DNA of 64,000 bases from Pseudomonadota bacterium (GTDB lineage: Bacteria > Pseudomonadota > Gammaproteobacteria > Burkholderiales > Burkholderiaceae_B). Positions 34,129 through 42,904 of the stretch are shown piece after piece. The stretch spans positions 62,001 to 126,000 of the forward strand of contig JAEXOO010000029.1 of NCBI GenBank assembly GCA_023439305.1. Reading direction: 5' to 3'. The position numbers and the translations under genes are program-made. The notes beneath the pieces were generated by a model that saw only the letters and a list, made by a program, of their open reading frames with translations, ran no database searches and was not told where the DNA came from. Positions within the stretch are counted from its first letter, which is position 1. Every line of letters begins with the position of its first letter.

Positions 34129-35442
34129 ATGGCTATTACGTATTTCAAGCAGGCCAGCAAGACCCCCGAGACCGAAACCGGTGCTGCCCGCGCCGTGGTG
34201 CAGGACATGTTGCAGACCATAGAGCAGCACGGCGAGCAAGCGGTACGCGACTACGCCCGCACGCTGGATAAGTGGACGGGCGACATCATCATGAGCGAGG
34301 CGCAGATCAACGCAGCTATCCGTGATGTGCCGGCCGATATCCGACGCGATATCGACTTTGCCGCGCGCCAGGTCTATGACTTCGCCCAGGCGCAGCGTGA
34401 TTCCTTGAGTGAGTTCGCCGTGACCTTGTCTTCCGGTGTGCAGGCCGGGCAGCGCGTGATTCCCGTCAATGTGGTGGGCTGCTACGCGCCGGCCGGACGC
34501 TACGCACACATTGCCTCCGCCTATATGGGCGTGGCGACCGCCAAGGCGGCGGGTGTCAAGCACATCATCGCCTGCTCCAGTCCGTTTCGCGGCGGCGCGA
34601 TGCATCCTTATGTGCTGTACGCCTTCAAGTCGGCTGGGGCCGATACCATCATGACGCTGGGAGGCGTGCAGGCGATTGCGTCCATGGCGTATGGGCTGTT
34701 CACGGGCAAAGCGGCGGATGTCGTGGTTGGGCCGGGCAACAAGTTCGTGGCCGAAGCCAAGCGTTCCTTGTTCGGTCAGGTCGGCATCGATGTGTTTGCC
34801 GGGCCGTCCGAGGTGGCGGTGATTGCCGACGACAGCGCCGATCCGGCCATCGTCGCCAGTGATCTGGTGGGTCAGGCCGAACATGGTCATGAATCCCCAG
34901 CCTGGTTGTTTACCACGTCCGAAACGCTGGCGCGGGACGTCATGGCCCTGGTGCCGCAGTTAATCGACGCACTGCCGCCCATCGCACGCGAGGCGGCCGG
35001 CGCGGCCTGGCGCGATTATGGCGAGGTCATCGTCTGCGATACGCGCGAAGAAGTGGTGCAGGTGTCGGATCAGTACGCCTCCGAGCATCTGGAAGTGCAG
35101 GCGCGCGATCTGGACTGGTGGCTGAACACGCTGACCTGCTACGGTTCGCTGTTTTTGGGCGAGGAAGCCACCGTGGCCTTCGGCGACAAGTGCAGCGGCC
35201 CGAACCACGTGCTGCCCACCAAGGGGGCGGCTCGTTACTCGGGCGGCCTGTCGGTACACAAATTCATGAAGACCCTGACCTGGCAGCGCATGGATCGGTC
35301 CAGCGTGCGAGAGGTTGCCCAGGTGACGGCGCGCATCTCCCGCCTGGAGGGCATGGAGGCGCACGCACGCACGGCGGATGACAGATTGGCCAAGTATTTC
35401 GCGCATGAGCAGTTCGAACTGGGGCAGGCGGTCACGGCCTGA
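34129..35442 (+). CDS. hpsN: HisD-like dehydrogenase, probable sulfopropanediol 3-dehydrogenase
   Basis: A 437-residue member of the histidinol-dehydrogenase family. Family motifs include VVGCYAPAGRYAHIASAYMG, TLGGVQAIASMAYG, VGPGNKFVAEAKR, FAGPSEVAVIADDSADP, the zinc ligands in LVGQAEHGHES, and FGDKCSGPNHVLPT. True HisD sits in his operons; this gene is in a cassette with an SDR, an MHS permease and a zinc alcohol dehydrogenase. That is the set described as hpsN, hpsO, hpsU and hpsP for 2,3-dihydroxypropane-1-sulfonate in Cupriavidus pinatubonensis. HpsN oxidises (R)-dihydroxypropanesulfonate to sulfolactate with NAD+. The start has GGAGA upstream. The exact substrate is inferred from context. 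Confidence 0.72.
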   Translation: MAITYFKQASKTPETETGAARAVVQDMLQTIEQHGEQAVRDYARTLDKWTGDIIMSEAQINAAIRDVPADIRRDIDFAARQVYDFAQAQRDSLSEFAVTLSSGVQAGQRVIPVNVVGCYAPAGRYAHIASAYMGVATAKAAGVKHIIACSSPFRGGAMHPYVLYAFKSAGADTIMTLGGVQAIASMAYGLFTGKAADVVVGPGNKFVAEAKRSLFGQVGIDVFAGPSEVAVIADDSADPAIVASDLVGQAEHGHESPAWLFTTSETLARDVMALVPQLIDALPPIAREAAGAAWRDYGEVIVCDTREEVVQVSDQYASEHLEVQARDLDWWLNTLTCYGSLFLGEEATVAFGDKCSGPNHVLPTKGAARYSGGLSVHKFMKTLTWQRMDRSSVREVAQVTARISRLEGMEAHARTADDRLAKYFAHEQFELGQAVTA

Positions 35443-35462
35443 ACGAAGGCAAGGGAGACACC

Positions 35463-36227
35463 ATGACACAACATTTGTTTGATTTGAGCGGGCGTACCGC
35501 CTTGGTGACGGGGGGCAATTCAGGCATAGGCCTGAGTATTGCCCAGGCCTTGGGCGAAGCCGGGGCCACAGTCATCTTGATGGCCCGGCGGGAAAAGGAG
35601 CTGGCCCAGGCCGCGGATCAGTTGCGTAGCCAGGGCGTGGCCGCATCGCATTCGGCCTGTGATTTGCGCGATGTTCCCGCTGTGCAGCATCAGCTACGCG
35701 AATGGGAGTCCCGGGGACCGGGCATTGACATTCTGGTCAATGCGGCCGGGGTGAATCTGCGCGAGCCTTTTGAGGCGGTGACGCCCGAGAGCTGGGATAG
35801 TCAACTGGATCTGCACGTGAAAGCCCCGTTTTTTCTGACCCAGGCGCTGGCACCTTTCATGGCGCAGCGCGGCTGGGGCCGCGTCATCAATCTGGCCTCG
35901 TTGCAGACGTATCGTGCGTTTGCCAACAGCGCGCCCTACGGCGCAGGCAAAGGCGGGATCGCCCAATTGACGCGCGCAATCGCCCAGCATTGGTCGGGCA
36001 GCGGCATTACCTGCAATGCCATCGGACCGGGGTTTTTCCCCACCCCGCTGACGGCAGCAGTCTTTGACGACGAGGTCTTGTCGGCTCGACATGCCCAGAG
36101 CACCTGCGTGGGGCGCAATGGCCAACTGAGCGACCTGCACGGTCCGGCGGTTTTTCTGGCCAGCGATGCATCAGCCTATGTGACCGGCCAGGTGCTGATG
36201 GTCGACGGAGGATACACAGCGAAGTAG
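35463..36227 (+). CDS. hpsO: Short-chain dehydrogenase/reductase (HpsO-like)
   Basis: A 254-residue classical SDR. The cofactor loop is LVTGGNSGIGLSIAQALG, the NAG-type motif is LVNAAGVNL, the catalytic Ser lies in RVINLASLQTY, and the YxxxK pair is in APYGAGKGGIAQLTRA. The end ITCNAIGPGFFPTPL and SAYVTGQVLMVDGGYTAK is standard. In the hps scheme this enzyme interconverts dihydroxypropanesulfonate and its 2-keto form, so both stereoisomers can be funnelled to HpsN. It begins 20 bp after the hpsN-like gene. The sugar-alcohol substrate class is inferred. Confidence 0.7.
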   Translation: MTQHLFDLSGRTALVTGGNSGIGLSIAQALGEAGATVILMARREKELAQAADQLRSQGVAASHSACDLRDVPAVQHQLREWESRGPGIDILVNAAGVNLREPFEAVTPESWDSQLDLHVKAPFFLTQALAPFMAQRGWGRVINLASLQTYRAFANSAPYGAGKGGIAQLTRAIAQHWSGSGITCNAIGPGFFPTPLTAAVFDDEVLSARHAQSTCVGRNGQLSDLHGPAVFLASDASAYVTGQVLMVDGGYTAK

Positions 36228-36280
36228 CGCGCAGCACCATATCTATTGGTAAACATCCAGAACACTGGAGGAGACAAAAC

Positions 36281-37660
36281 ATGAAACAGGAAACAGAGAA
36301 CGCCAAGCGGAACAATCTGCGGCGGGCGTCCATTTCAAGCGTGCTGGGATCAGTCATCGAATGGTATGACTTCTTCTTGTATGGCGTGGTGGCGGGTCTG
36401 GTGCTGGACAAGCTGTACTTTCCGGGCGATGACGCCTTCGTGGCGACCCTGCTGGCCTACGGCACTTTTGCATTGGGTTTCGTGGCTCGGCCCATAGGCG
36501 GCATTGTTTTCGGGCACTTCGGCGACACGCTGGGCCGCAAGAAAATGCTGATGCTGACCTTGCTTCTGATGGGCGGGGCCACGGTGGCCATCGGTCTGAT
36601 CCCGACCTACGCCCAGATCGGCATTGCTGCTCCCATTTTGCTGTTGCTGTGCCGCATTATCCAGGGCATAGGGCTGGGCGGGGAGTGGGGCGGGGCGGTT
36701 CTGATGACCTACGAGTCGGCGCCTGCGCACCGTCGGGGCTTTTTCGGCAGTCTGCCGCAGACCGGTATGTCCTTGGGACTGGTGGGCGCTTCTGGCGTGG
36801 TTGGCCTGCTGTCCTGGGGCCTGAGCGACGAGCAGTTCATGAGTTGGGGCTGGCGGGTGGCTTTCCTGCTCAGCGGCCTCATGGTGCTGGTGGGCGGCTA
36901 TATACGCAGCCATGTGAACGAAACCGAGGACTTCAAAACAGCACAGAAAGCGTCCACATCGCAGCCCAAGCGCGACATTCCTTTGCTGCGTACGCTGCGT
37001 CGCTATCCGCGCATGGTCATGGCCTGCATGGGAGCGCGCATGATTGATGGCGTGTTCTTCAATGTGATGGGGGTGTTCTCGCTCAATTACCTGACCCGGC
37101 AATTGAATTTCGAGCGCACACCGGTGCTGATGGGCATCATGTTCGGTGCGCTGTTGATGACCGCCTTCATACCGTTCTGGGGCGCGATGGCCGATCGGGT
37201 CGGCAAGGCCCGGATCTACGGCATGGGAGCGCTGCTGGCCGCGCTGTCCATTTTTCCGTCCTTTTATGTCATGCACAACAGTGACGGCGATATCTATCTG
37301 GTCTGGGCCGCCATCATTATTCCGTTCGGCATTTTCCATGCTGCAGTGTTCGGCACGATGTCCTCGTTCTTTGCGTCCTGCTTCGACGCATCCGTGCGTT
37401 ACACCGGCATCTCCTTCGTTTATCAGGTGGCGGGCGTGCTCGCGGGCGGGCTCACTCCCATCATTGCCACTTTGTTGACCGATTGGAACGCCGGTGATCC
37501 CTGGTTTCTGTGTGCGTATGTCTTGATCATCGGATTGATCAGTACCTCCTGCACGGTCTGGATTTCCCGTCAGCCTGCTCCTGCCGAGGACGCCCAGCCC
37601 GTCTCGGATACCTCTGCGCCGCCGTCTCTGGGCAACGCCTACGCCGCCTCCCGTCATTGA
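36281..37660 (+). CDS. hpsU: MFS transporter, metabolite:H+ symporter family (HpsU-like)
   Basis: A 459-residue permease with about twelve membrane helices. The start RRASISSVLGSVIEWYDFFL and the FGHFGDTLGRKKMLMLTLLL motif between helices 2 and 3 are hallmarks of the MHS branch (ProP, ShiA, KgtP types) of the major facilitator superfamily. It is preceded by GGAGGAG and sits between the SDR and zinc alcohol dehydrogenase genes. It most likely imports the substrate of this cassette, presumably dihydroxypropanesulfonate. No binding protein is linked to it. Confidence 0.75.
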   Translation: MKQETENAKRNNLRRASISSVLGSVIEWYDFFLYGVVAGLVLDKLYFPGDDAFVATLLAYGTFALGFVARPIGGIVFGHFGDTLGRKKMLMLTLLLMGGATVAIGLIPTYAQIGIAAPILLLLCRIIQGIGLGGEWGGAVLMTYESAPAHRRGFFGSLPQTGMSLGLVGASGVVGLLSWGLSDEQFMSWGWRVAFLLSGLMVLVGGYIRSHVNETEDFKTAQKASTSQPKRDIPLLRTLRRYPRMVMACMGARMIDGVFFNVMGVFSLNYLTRQLNFERTPVLMGIMFGALLMTAFIPFWGAMADRVGKARIYGMGALLAALSIFPSFYVMHNSDGDIYLVWAAIIIPFGIFHAAVFGTMSSFFASCFDASVRYTGISFVYQVAGVLAGGLTPIIATLLTDWNAGDPWFLCAYVLIIGLISTSCTVWISRQPAPAEDAQPVSDTSAPPSLGNAYAASRH

Positions 37661-37670
37661 AGGAATCATC

Positions 37671-38684
37671 ATGAAAGCTTTGGTTTATACCCAGCCCAAT
37701 CACGTGGCCCTACATGAAGTCGACTATCCGCCGCTGCATGATGGGGAGGTGATATTGCGCATCACGGCTGCCGGCATCTGCGGCTCGGACATGCATGCCT
37801 ACCACGGCAAGGATCCGCGCCGTCTGCCAGGCTTGATCCTGGGCCACGAGCTGGCGGGAGTCGTGCACGAAAGCGCTTCCCCTCTGTTTCGCCCCGGCCA
37901 GAGGGTCACGGCCAACCCTTCCATTGCCTGTGGTGTCTGCGCCAATTGCGTATCGGGTCGCGACAATCTGTGCTCGGATCGCGGCATGGTGGGCATGTCC
38001 CGGCCGGGCGCCTTCGCCCAGTTCATGGCGATACCGGCCCGATGTGTCATCGCCCTGCCGGACGGGATGAGCGATATAGCAGCCGCATTGACCGAGCCGG
38101 CCGCTACAGCCCTGCATTCGGTCAATCTGGCGCTGAATGCCTTGAGCCGTCCCTTGCCCGAGGCCGGTGCATTGGTTATCGGGGGCGGGGCCATCGGGCT
38201 GTTGACGGCTTTGCTGCTGCATTCCTACGGGTGTCGGCGCATCGTCCTGGCCGAAACCAACCCCCTGCGCCGTCAATCCGCCGCCCGGCACACGGCAGCG
38301 CAGGTGTATGATCCGATCAATGATCCGGCCCGCAGCGGGCAGTTTGAGCTGGTGGTTGATGCGGTGGGCGCCGGCCCTACACGCACACTGGCGCTAGACA
38401 GCGTGCGTCCGGGGGGGACGGTGGTGCATATCGGTCTGCAGGATTGGGGCAGCCAGATCGACATGCGCAAGCTGACTCTGGCCGAGATCACCTTGCTTGG
38501 TTCGTACATCTACACCATGGCAGATATGCATGCCACGGTGGCCGCCCTGCACGAGGGCGCATTCGGAAACCTGGGCTGGGTCGAACAGCGCAGCCTGGGC
38601 GATGGCCCGCAGGCGTTTGCTGCCCTGGATTCGGGGGCCATCGCCGCTGGGAAGCTGGTGTTGGTTCCTGAACTGGAGGACTGA
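37671..38684 (+). CDS. hpsP: Zinc-dependent alcohol dehydrogenase (HpsP-like)
   Basis: A 337-residue medium-chain dehydrogenase. The catalytic zinc site is GICGSDMHAYHGKDPRR and LILGHELAGVVHE. The structural zinc is held by four cysteines in NPSIACGVCANCVSGRDNLC. The Rossmann loop is ALVIGGGAIGLLTALLLHSY. In the hps scheme it would act on the other enantiomer of dihydroxypropanesulfonate, at C2. Its stop is separated by a single base from the pntAA start, so the transhydrogenase genes are in the same transcript. Confidence 0.75.
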   Translation: MKALVYTQPNHVALHEVDYPPLHDGEVILRITAAGICGSDMHAYHGKDPRRLPGLILGHELAGVVHESASPLFRPGQRVTANPSIACGVCANCVSGRDNLCSDRGMVGMSRPGAFAQFMAIPARCVIALPDGMSDIAAALTEPAATALHSVNLALNALSRPLPEAGALVIGGGAIGLLTALLLHSYGCRRIVLAETNPLRRQSAARHTAAQVYDPINDPARSGQFELVVDAVGAGPTRTLALDSVRPGGTVVHIGLQDWGSQIDMRKLTLAEITLLGSYIYTMADMHATVAALHEGAFGNLGWVEQRSLGDGPQAFAALDSGAIAAGKLVLVPELED

Positions 38685-38685
38685 G

Positions 38686-39804
38686 ATGCGACTGGGTGTA
38701 TTCACGCCCCGGGCAACCGGGGAGCAACGAGTGGCCGCCACGCCGGAAACGATCAAGGCGTATGTCAAAGGCGGTCACGAGGTGGTGGTTGAGCCGGGAG
38801 CCGGGCAGGGCATCGCTTGTTCGGATTCGGATTTTGAGCAGGCCGGGGCGCGACTGGGCGACCCCTATCAGGCGGTGCTGCTGCTGGTGACGGGGCCGCA
38901 GGATCTGGACCCGGAGCGCCTGAAGCCTGAACACGTGATCGTGGGCTTGCTGGACCCCTACGATACAGGCGGCCTGGATCGTCTTGCCGCCAGCGGCTGC
39001 CAGGCGTATGCGCTGGAGCTGATTCCGCGCACCACGCGGGCGCAGAGCATGGACGTGCTGTCCTCGCAGGCCAATATCGCAGGCTATGCCGCCGTACTCA
39101 AGGCGGCCACCCTGTATCCGCGCTTTTTCCCCATGATGATGACGGCGGCCGGCACGGCCAAGGCCGCGCGCGTCGTCGTGCTGGGGGCGGGGGTGGCCGG
39201 CTTGCAGGCTATTGCCACGGCGCGCCGTCTGGGTGCCGTGGTGGAGGCGTCCGATGTGCGTCCGGCGGCCCGCGAGCAGATCGAGTCCCTGGGCGGGAAG
39301 TTCATCGCCGTGCCCTATGAAACCGACGAGGAGCGCGAGGCGGCAGAGGGCGTTGGCGGCTACGCCCGGCCCATGCCGGCCTCCTGGCTGGCGCGCCAGG
39401 CGGTGGTCGTGGCCGAACGCTGCGCTCAGGCGGATGTGATCATCACCACGGCCTTGATACCGGGCCGTCCAGCGCCGCGTCTGATCGAAGAAGAGGTGGT
39501 GCGCTCCATGCGCGCTGGGTCCGTGATTGTGGATCTGGCGGCGGCGCGCGGCGGCAATTGCGCGTTGACGGTCGCCGACCAGACGGTGCAGCGGCATGGC
39601 GTGACGCTGGTGGGGGAAACCAACTTCCCTGCTCGCGTGGCGGCTGATGCCTCTGCGCTGTATGCCCGCAATATCCGCAACTTTCTGGGCCTGATGCTTC
39701 AGGACCAATCTGATCAGCTGCACATTCCGCCGGACGACGACATCGTCAACGCCAGCCGGGTTGTGCAGGCTGGCCAACGACTCTTTCCTGTGCAAGGGGC
39801 CTGA
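38686..39804 (+). CDS. pntAA: NAD(P) transhydrogenase subunit alpha part 1
   Basis: A 372-residue soluble NAD(H)-binding domain I of proton-translocating transhydrogenase. The start RLGVFTPRATGEQRVAATPE is typical, RTTRAQSMDVLSSQANIAGY is the conserved domain motif, and VVVLGAGVAGLQAIATARRL near residue 165 is the nucleotide-binding loop. The enzyme couples proton entry to hydride transfer from NADH to NADP+. It begins one base after the zinc dehydrogenase stop, with GGAGG upstream, which ties it to the catabolic cassette. The alpha chain is split in two, as in Rhodospirillum. Confidence 0.93.
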   Translation: MRLGVFTPRATGEQRVAATPETIKAYVKGGHEVVVEPGAGQGIACSDSDFEQAGARLGDPYQAVLLLVTGPQDLDPERLKPEHVIVGLLDPYDTGGLDRLAASGCQAYALELIPRTTRAQSMDVLSSQANIAGYAAVLKAATLYPRFFPMMMTAAGTAKAARVVVLGAGVAGLQAIATARRLGAVVEASDVRPAAREQIESLGGKFIAVPYETDEEREAAEGVGGYARPMPASWLARQAVVVAERCAQADVIITTALIPGRPAPRLIEEEVVRSMRAGSVIVDLAAARGGNCALTVADQTVQRHGVTLVGETNFPARVAADASALYARNIRNFLGLMLQDQSDQLHIPPDDDIVNASRVVQAGQRLFPVQGA

Positions 39805-39807
39805 GCC

Positions 39808-40128
39808 ATGGACTTGATTTCGCCTGTTGTCATCAATTTGATCATTTTTGTTTTGGCCATCTACGTGGGTTATCACGTGGTCTGGAATGTCACCCCTGCC
39901 TTGCACACGCCGCTGATGGCGGTCACCAACGCCATATCGGCCATCATCATTGTGGGCGGCATGTTGGCTGCGGCGCTGACCGAAAGCTTCTGGGCCCAGA
40001 CCATGGGCGTCCTGGCAACGGCCCTGGCAGCGGTCAATGTGTTCGGCGGTTTTCTGGTCACCCGGCGCATGCTGGAAATGTTCAAGAAAAAAACGGTTAA
40101 AAGTGTGCCGAAGGGAGAGCAGCCATGA
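39808..40128 (+). CDS. pntAB: NAD(P) transhydrogenase subunit alpha part 2
   Basis: A 106-residue membrane subunit corresponding to the C-terminal membrane part of E. coli PntA, with about three or four helices (NLIIFVLAIYVGYHVVWNVT, LMAVTNAISAIIIVGGMLAA, VLATALAAVNVFGGFLVTRR). The NAISAIIIVGG helix belongs to the proton channel. It starts 3 bp after pntAA and overlaps pntB by 4 bp. Confidence 0.93.
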   Translation: MDLISPVVINLIIFVLAIYVGYHVVWNVTPALHTPLMAVTNAISAIIIVGGMLAAALTESFWAQTMGVLATALAAVNVFGGFLVTRRMLEMFKKKTVKSVPKGEQP

Positions 40129-41561
40129 TTTCCATGAACACGGTCACGCTGTCCTATCTGCTGGCCTCGGTGTGTTTCATTCAGGCTCTCAAGGGGCTGT
40201 CCCATCCGGCTACGTCCCGGCGCGGCAATGCGTTCGGCATGGTGGGCATGGCGCTGGCCATCATTACCACAGCCGTGCTGATCTACAGCCTGGCTCCGGC
40301 AGGGCGGGAACTGCCGGGCTTGCTGCGGGTGGTGGCGGCTCTGGCGGCAGGCGGGCTGCTGGGCGCCATCATGGCGCGACGGGTCGAGATGACCAAGATG
40401 CCCGAACTGGTCGCCTTCATGCACAGCATGATAGGTCTGGCTGCCGTCGCCATCGCCATTGCCGTGGTGCTGGAACCGGTGGCGTTCGGCATCGGTTCGG
40501 CCGATCTGGCGCTGCCCATGGGCAATCGACTGGAACTGGCCTTGGGCAGTCTGGTGGGGGCCATCACCTTTTCCGGTTCGGTCATCGCGTTCGGGAAACT
40601 GTCGGGCAAATACAAGTTCCGCCTGTTCCAGGGGGCGCCGGTCACGTTCGCGGGGCAGCACTGGCTGAACCTGCTGCTGGGGCTGCTGGCGCTGGCCTGC
40701 GGGGCGATCTTCGTCGCCACACAGGCCTGGTGGGCCTTCGGCGTGTTGCTGGTCTTGTCGTTCCTGCTGGGGGTGATGCTCATCATTCCGATCGGCGGAG
40801 CCGACATGCCGGTGGTCGTGTCCATGCTGAACAGCTATTCGGGCTGGGCGGCGGCGGGTATCGGCTTTTCGCTGAACAACTCCATGCTCATCATTGCCGG
40901 TTCGCTGGTGGGGGCCTCGGGCGCGATCCTGTCCTACATCATGTGCAAAGCCATGAACCGGGCGTTCTTCAATGTGCTGTTGGGTGGCTTTGGCGCCGGA
41001 TCGTCGGGGGCAGGCGCCGCCGCCGAGCAGGGCAGCCGCTCGGTCAAGTCGGGCAGCGCCGAGGACGCGGCCTTCATGATGAGCAATGCCGAGTCCGTCG
41101 TGATCGTGCCGGGCTACGGCCTGGCGGTGGCGCGCGCGCAGCATGCGCTCAAGGAGCTGTCGGATAAGCTGGGCAGTCAGGGCGTTACGGTGCGTTATGC
41201 CATCCACCCCGTGGCGGGCCGCATGCCCGGGCACATGAACGTGTTGCTGGCCGAAGCGGAGATGCCCTACGAGCAGGTGTTCGAGATGGATGACATCAAC
41301 AGCGAATTTGCACAGACCGATGTGGTGCTGGTGCTGGGCGCCAACGATGTGGTCAATCCGGCGGCCAAGAACGATCCGGCTTCCCCAATTGCCGGCATGC
41401 CGATCCTGGAAGCTTACAAAGCCAGAACGGTGATCGTGAACAAGCGCTCGATGGCGGCAGGCTATGCGGGTCTGGACAACGAGCTGTTTTATATGGACAA
41501 GACCATGATGGTGTTCGGCGATGCCAAGAAGGCCATCGAAGACATGGTCAAGGCTTTGTAG
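40125..41561 (+). CDS. pntB: NAD(P) transhydrogenase subunit beta
   Basis: A 478-residue subunit with an N-terminal membrane region of about nine helices and a C-terminal NADP(H)-binding domain III. Membrane signatures include LVAFMHSMIGLAAVAIAIAV and GADMPVVVSMLNSYSGWAAA; the nucleotide-binding part has VVIVPGYGLAVARAQHALKE, HPVAGRMPGHMNVLLAEAEM and VVLVLGANDVVNPAAKNDPA. The first residues overlap pntAB. A GC-rich hairpin follows the stop. Confidence 0.95.
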   Translation: MISMNTVTLSYLLASVCFIQALKGLSHPATSRRGNAFGMVGMALAIITTAVLIYSLAPAGRELPGLLRVVAALAAGGLLGAIMARRVEMTKMPELVAFMHSMIGLAAVAIAIAVVLEPVAFGIGSADLALPMGNRLELALGSLVGAITFSGSVIAFGKLSGKYKFRLFQGAPVTFAGQHWLNLLLGLLALACGAIFVATQAWWAFGVLLVLSFLLGVMLIIPIGGADMPVVVSMLNSYSGWAAAGIGFSLNNSMLIIAGSLVGASGAILSYIMCKAMNRAFFNVLLGGFGAGSSGAGAAAEQGSRSVKSGSAEDAAFMMSNAESVVIVPGYGLAVARAQHALKELSDKLGSQGVTVRYAIHPVAGRMPGHMNVLLAEAEMPYEQVFEMDDINSEFAQTDVVLVLGANDVVNPAAKNDPASPIAGMPILEAYKARTVIVNKRSMAAGYAGLDNELFYMDKTMMVFGDAKKAIEDMVKAL

Positions 41562-41574
41562 GTCGGCAAGGACC

Positions 41575-41601
41575 TCGGCCCCGGCGCTGGCTCGGGGCCG
41601 A
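41575..41601 (+). terminator. Hairpin after pntB
   Basis: Eight-bp stem TCGGCCCC / GGGGCCGA follows the stop, but only a short, mixed T-rich stretch comes after it, so the termination strength is doubtful. Confidence 0.5.
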
Positions 41602-41627
41602 TTCATTGCTTACAGCAGGGCGTTTGC

Positions 41628-41960
41628 CTAGAACTTGGGGCCGGAGCGCAGTTGCTCGCACATCTGCTTGCGTTGCGTGTCGGTGGCGCCGTCCAGGTCC
41701 TTGCGGCCACGCTGCAGGCCTTGCTCGAATGCCGCATTGAAATCGGCCTCGCTCAAGCCCATATCCTTCATGGCTTCTTTCTGTTTGTTCTTCATGTCCT
41801 GTAATTGCGTGTCCGTGTAGTCGCCGCAGACCTGGGCGGCCGCATGCATGGCGCCCCCCATCTGGGCTAACTGGGTCGACGGGTTGGCTTCTTGTGCGAC
41901 GGCCAGGCCGCAGGTGAGAAGCAGGACGGCGGGCAGGACGTGGAAAGGGCGTGGGATCAT
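41628..41960 (-). CDS. Small exported protein of unknown function
   Basis: A 110-residue protein with a signal peptide (LPAVLLLTCGLAVAQEA). The mature part is helical and charged, with MGLSEADFNAAFEQGLQRGR and two cysteines (AQVCGDYTD and RKQMCEQL) that could form a disulfide in the periplasm. No family was recognised. It is bracketed by the pntB hairpin and, upstream, a strong bidirectional terminator. Confidence 0.65.
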   Translation of the reverse strand: MIPRPFHVLPAVLLLTCGLAVAQEANPSTQLAQMGGAMHAAAQVCGDYTDTQLQDMKNKQKEAMKDMGLSEADFNAAFEQGLQRGRKDLDGATDTQRKQMCEQLRSGPKF

Positions 41961-41983
41961 GATGAGTCTTATTGTGTTGCTGT

Positions 41984-42017
41984 AAAAAAAGCCTGGGCTG
42001 ACCAGCCCAGGCTTTTG
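41984..42017. terminator. Bidirectional terminator
   Basis: Hairpin with A7 then GCCTGGGCT / AGCCCAGGC then TTTT. It ends the lipoprotein transcript, which runs leftwards on the minus strand. Confidence 0.88.
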
Positions 42018-42046
42018 AGTATAGCCAGTCTCAAACCAGGAGGTTG

Positions 42047-42427
42047 TTAGTAGCTCGATACGCTGTAGTCTGAGACTTTATAGTTTTCAAAGTGGATGTA
42101 CAGCCTGCGATCGTCTTGCGCTCCGCCGGCGATGCTGCTGGCGGCACCCAGCCCGAAAGCGCCCATGGCTGATGACAGCAAGTCGGACGTTGCGTTGTTA
42201 GAGGACGAGTAAGTCCACATCGACGGACCTTTCGGGCCTTCTTGCGCAGAATCGGGCTTGCCGTACATCTGGCGCACTTGGTCGACGGTGGTTACACCTG
42301 GTTTCAGGTTGGTTTTCGTGTAGGCGACAGAGAATTTGTCTTCCCCTCCCGTTCCGCCGCCTTGCAGGGTCTGGCAGGCAGCGAGTGGAATGGACAGCAA
42401 AAGCACAGCAAGCATACGACGGGTCAT
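42047..42427 (-). CDS. Small outer-membrane-type lipoprotein (BamE/OmlA-like layout)
   Basis: A 126-residue lipoprotein. The signal ends in a lipobox, LLSIPLAAC, with the cysteine at about residue 18. A glycine-rich linker precedes a domain with LKPGVTTVDQVRQMYGKPDS, the pattern seen in SmpA/OmlA/BamE-like proteins, and a glycine/alanine-rich stretch near the C-terminus. The start is chosen by AGGAAG 6 bases upstream and the signal peptide; the open frame continues upstream without meaning. The role is unknown, possibly envelope assembly. Confidence 0.75.
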   Translation of the reverse strand: MTRRMLAVLLLSIPLAACQTLQGGGTGGEDKFSVAYTKTNLKPGVTTVDQVRQMYGKPDSAQEGPKGPSMWTYSSSNNATSDLLSSAMGAFGLGAASSIAGGAQDDRRLYIHFENYKVSDYSVSSY

Positions 42428-42683
42428 AGGACTTCCTCTATGGGTGATGAACAGATCTGGTGTGGTCGCTTTTCCGGGTCTATCTAGAGGATGGGACTGG
42501 TTTAACGCAAAGGCAGAGCGCACGGGTGTGTTCCGTGCACGGGCCACGGATGGATCTCTCTGCTTGCCATGCTTTCTGTTGCTCGTAACCAGGCCAGTTC
42601 GAGGCGCGTCCTTAACAGACGTTGGCAGAAAGCACATCTCCCCTCTTTTTAATTGATGATGGCAATAATAGTGGTGTTTTAGC

Positions 42684-42702
42684 CTTAATTTCTGAAATTA
42701 AG
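42684..42702. promoter_or_regulatory. AT-rich palindrome next to the prophage junction
   Basis: CTTAATTTC-T-GAAATTAAG is a perfect 9-bp inverted repeat around one base. It lies between the lipoprotein gene and the tRNA remnant, and could be an operator for the lipoprotein gene (minus strand). No known consensus was recognised. Confidence 0.4.
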
Positions 42703-42745
42703 AAAAAGTTACTATTGTTACGCCTATGGAGTGGGAAGAGGAAGT

Positions 42746-42778
42746 AAAAAAAGCCACTTCCGAAGAAGTGGCTTTTTT
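42746..42778. terminator. Terminator of the original tRNA-Arg gene
   Basis: Perfect 14-bp stem AAAAAAGCCACTTC / GAAGTGGCTTTTTT with loop CGAA, just beyond the 3' end of the tRNA-Arg remnant on the minus strand. It marks this side of the junction as original chromosome. Confidence 0.9.
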
Positions 42779-42785
42779 CTGTATT

Positions 42786-42830
42786 TGGCGCGGCTGGCAG
42801 GATTCGAACCCACGACCCCTTGGTTCGTAG
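42786..42830 (-). other. tRNA-Arg(ACG) 3' remnant: left attachment site (attL) of the prophage
   Basis: Read on the minus strand, this is the 3' 45 nt of a tRNA: anticodon loop CTACGAA (ACG, arginine), stem CCAAG, variable loop, T arm GTGGGTTCGAATCCTGC, acceptor strand CAGCCGC, G and CCA. Inward of the anticodon loop the sequence no longer pairs (GCTGAA instead of CTTGG), so similarity ends there. This is the usual scar of an element that integrates in the 3' half of a tRNA gene. The rebuilt full tRNA should lie at the other prophage end, beyond this window. Confidence 0.85.
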
Positions 42831-42904
42831 TTCAGCCGTCGAAATAAGGGCTTTGATTTATATACGTTTTTTTAACACGTTTGCTACCAATTAAGGCCCC
42901 TTTC

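Noticed and set aside
34129..35442. True histidinol dehydrogenase of histidine synthesis
   Set aside because: No his genes are nearby, and the neighbours (SDR, MHS permease, zinc dehydrogenase, LacI) match the sulfopropanediol cassette instead.
42786..42880. Complete tRNA gene on the minus strand
   Set aside because: Only the 3' half (anticodon loop to CCA) fits; the sequence on the 5' side does not form anticodon or D stems, so it is an att remnant.
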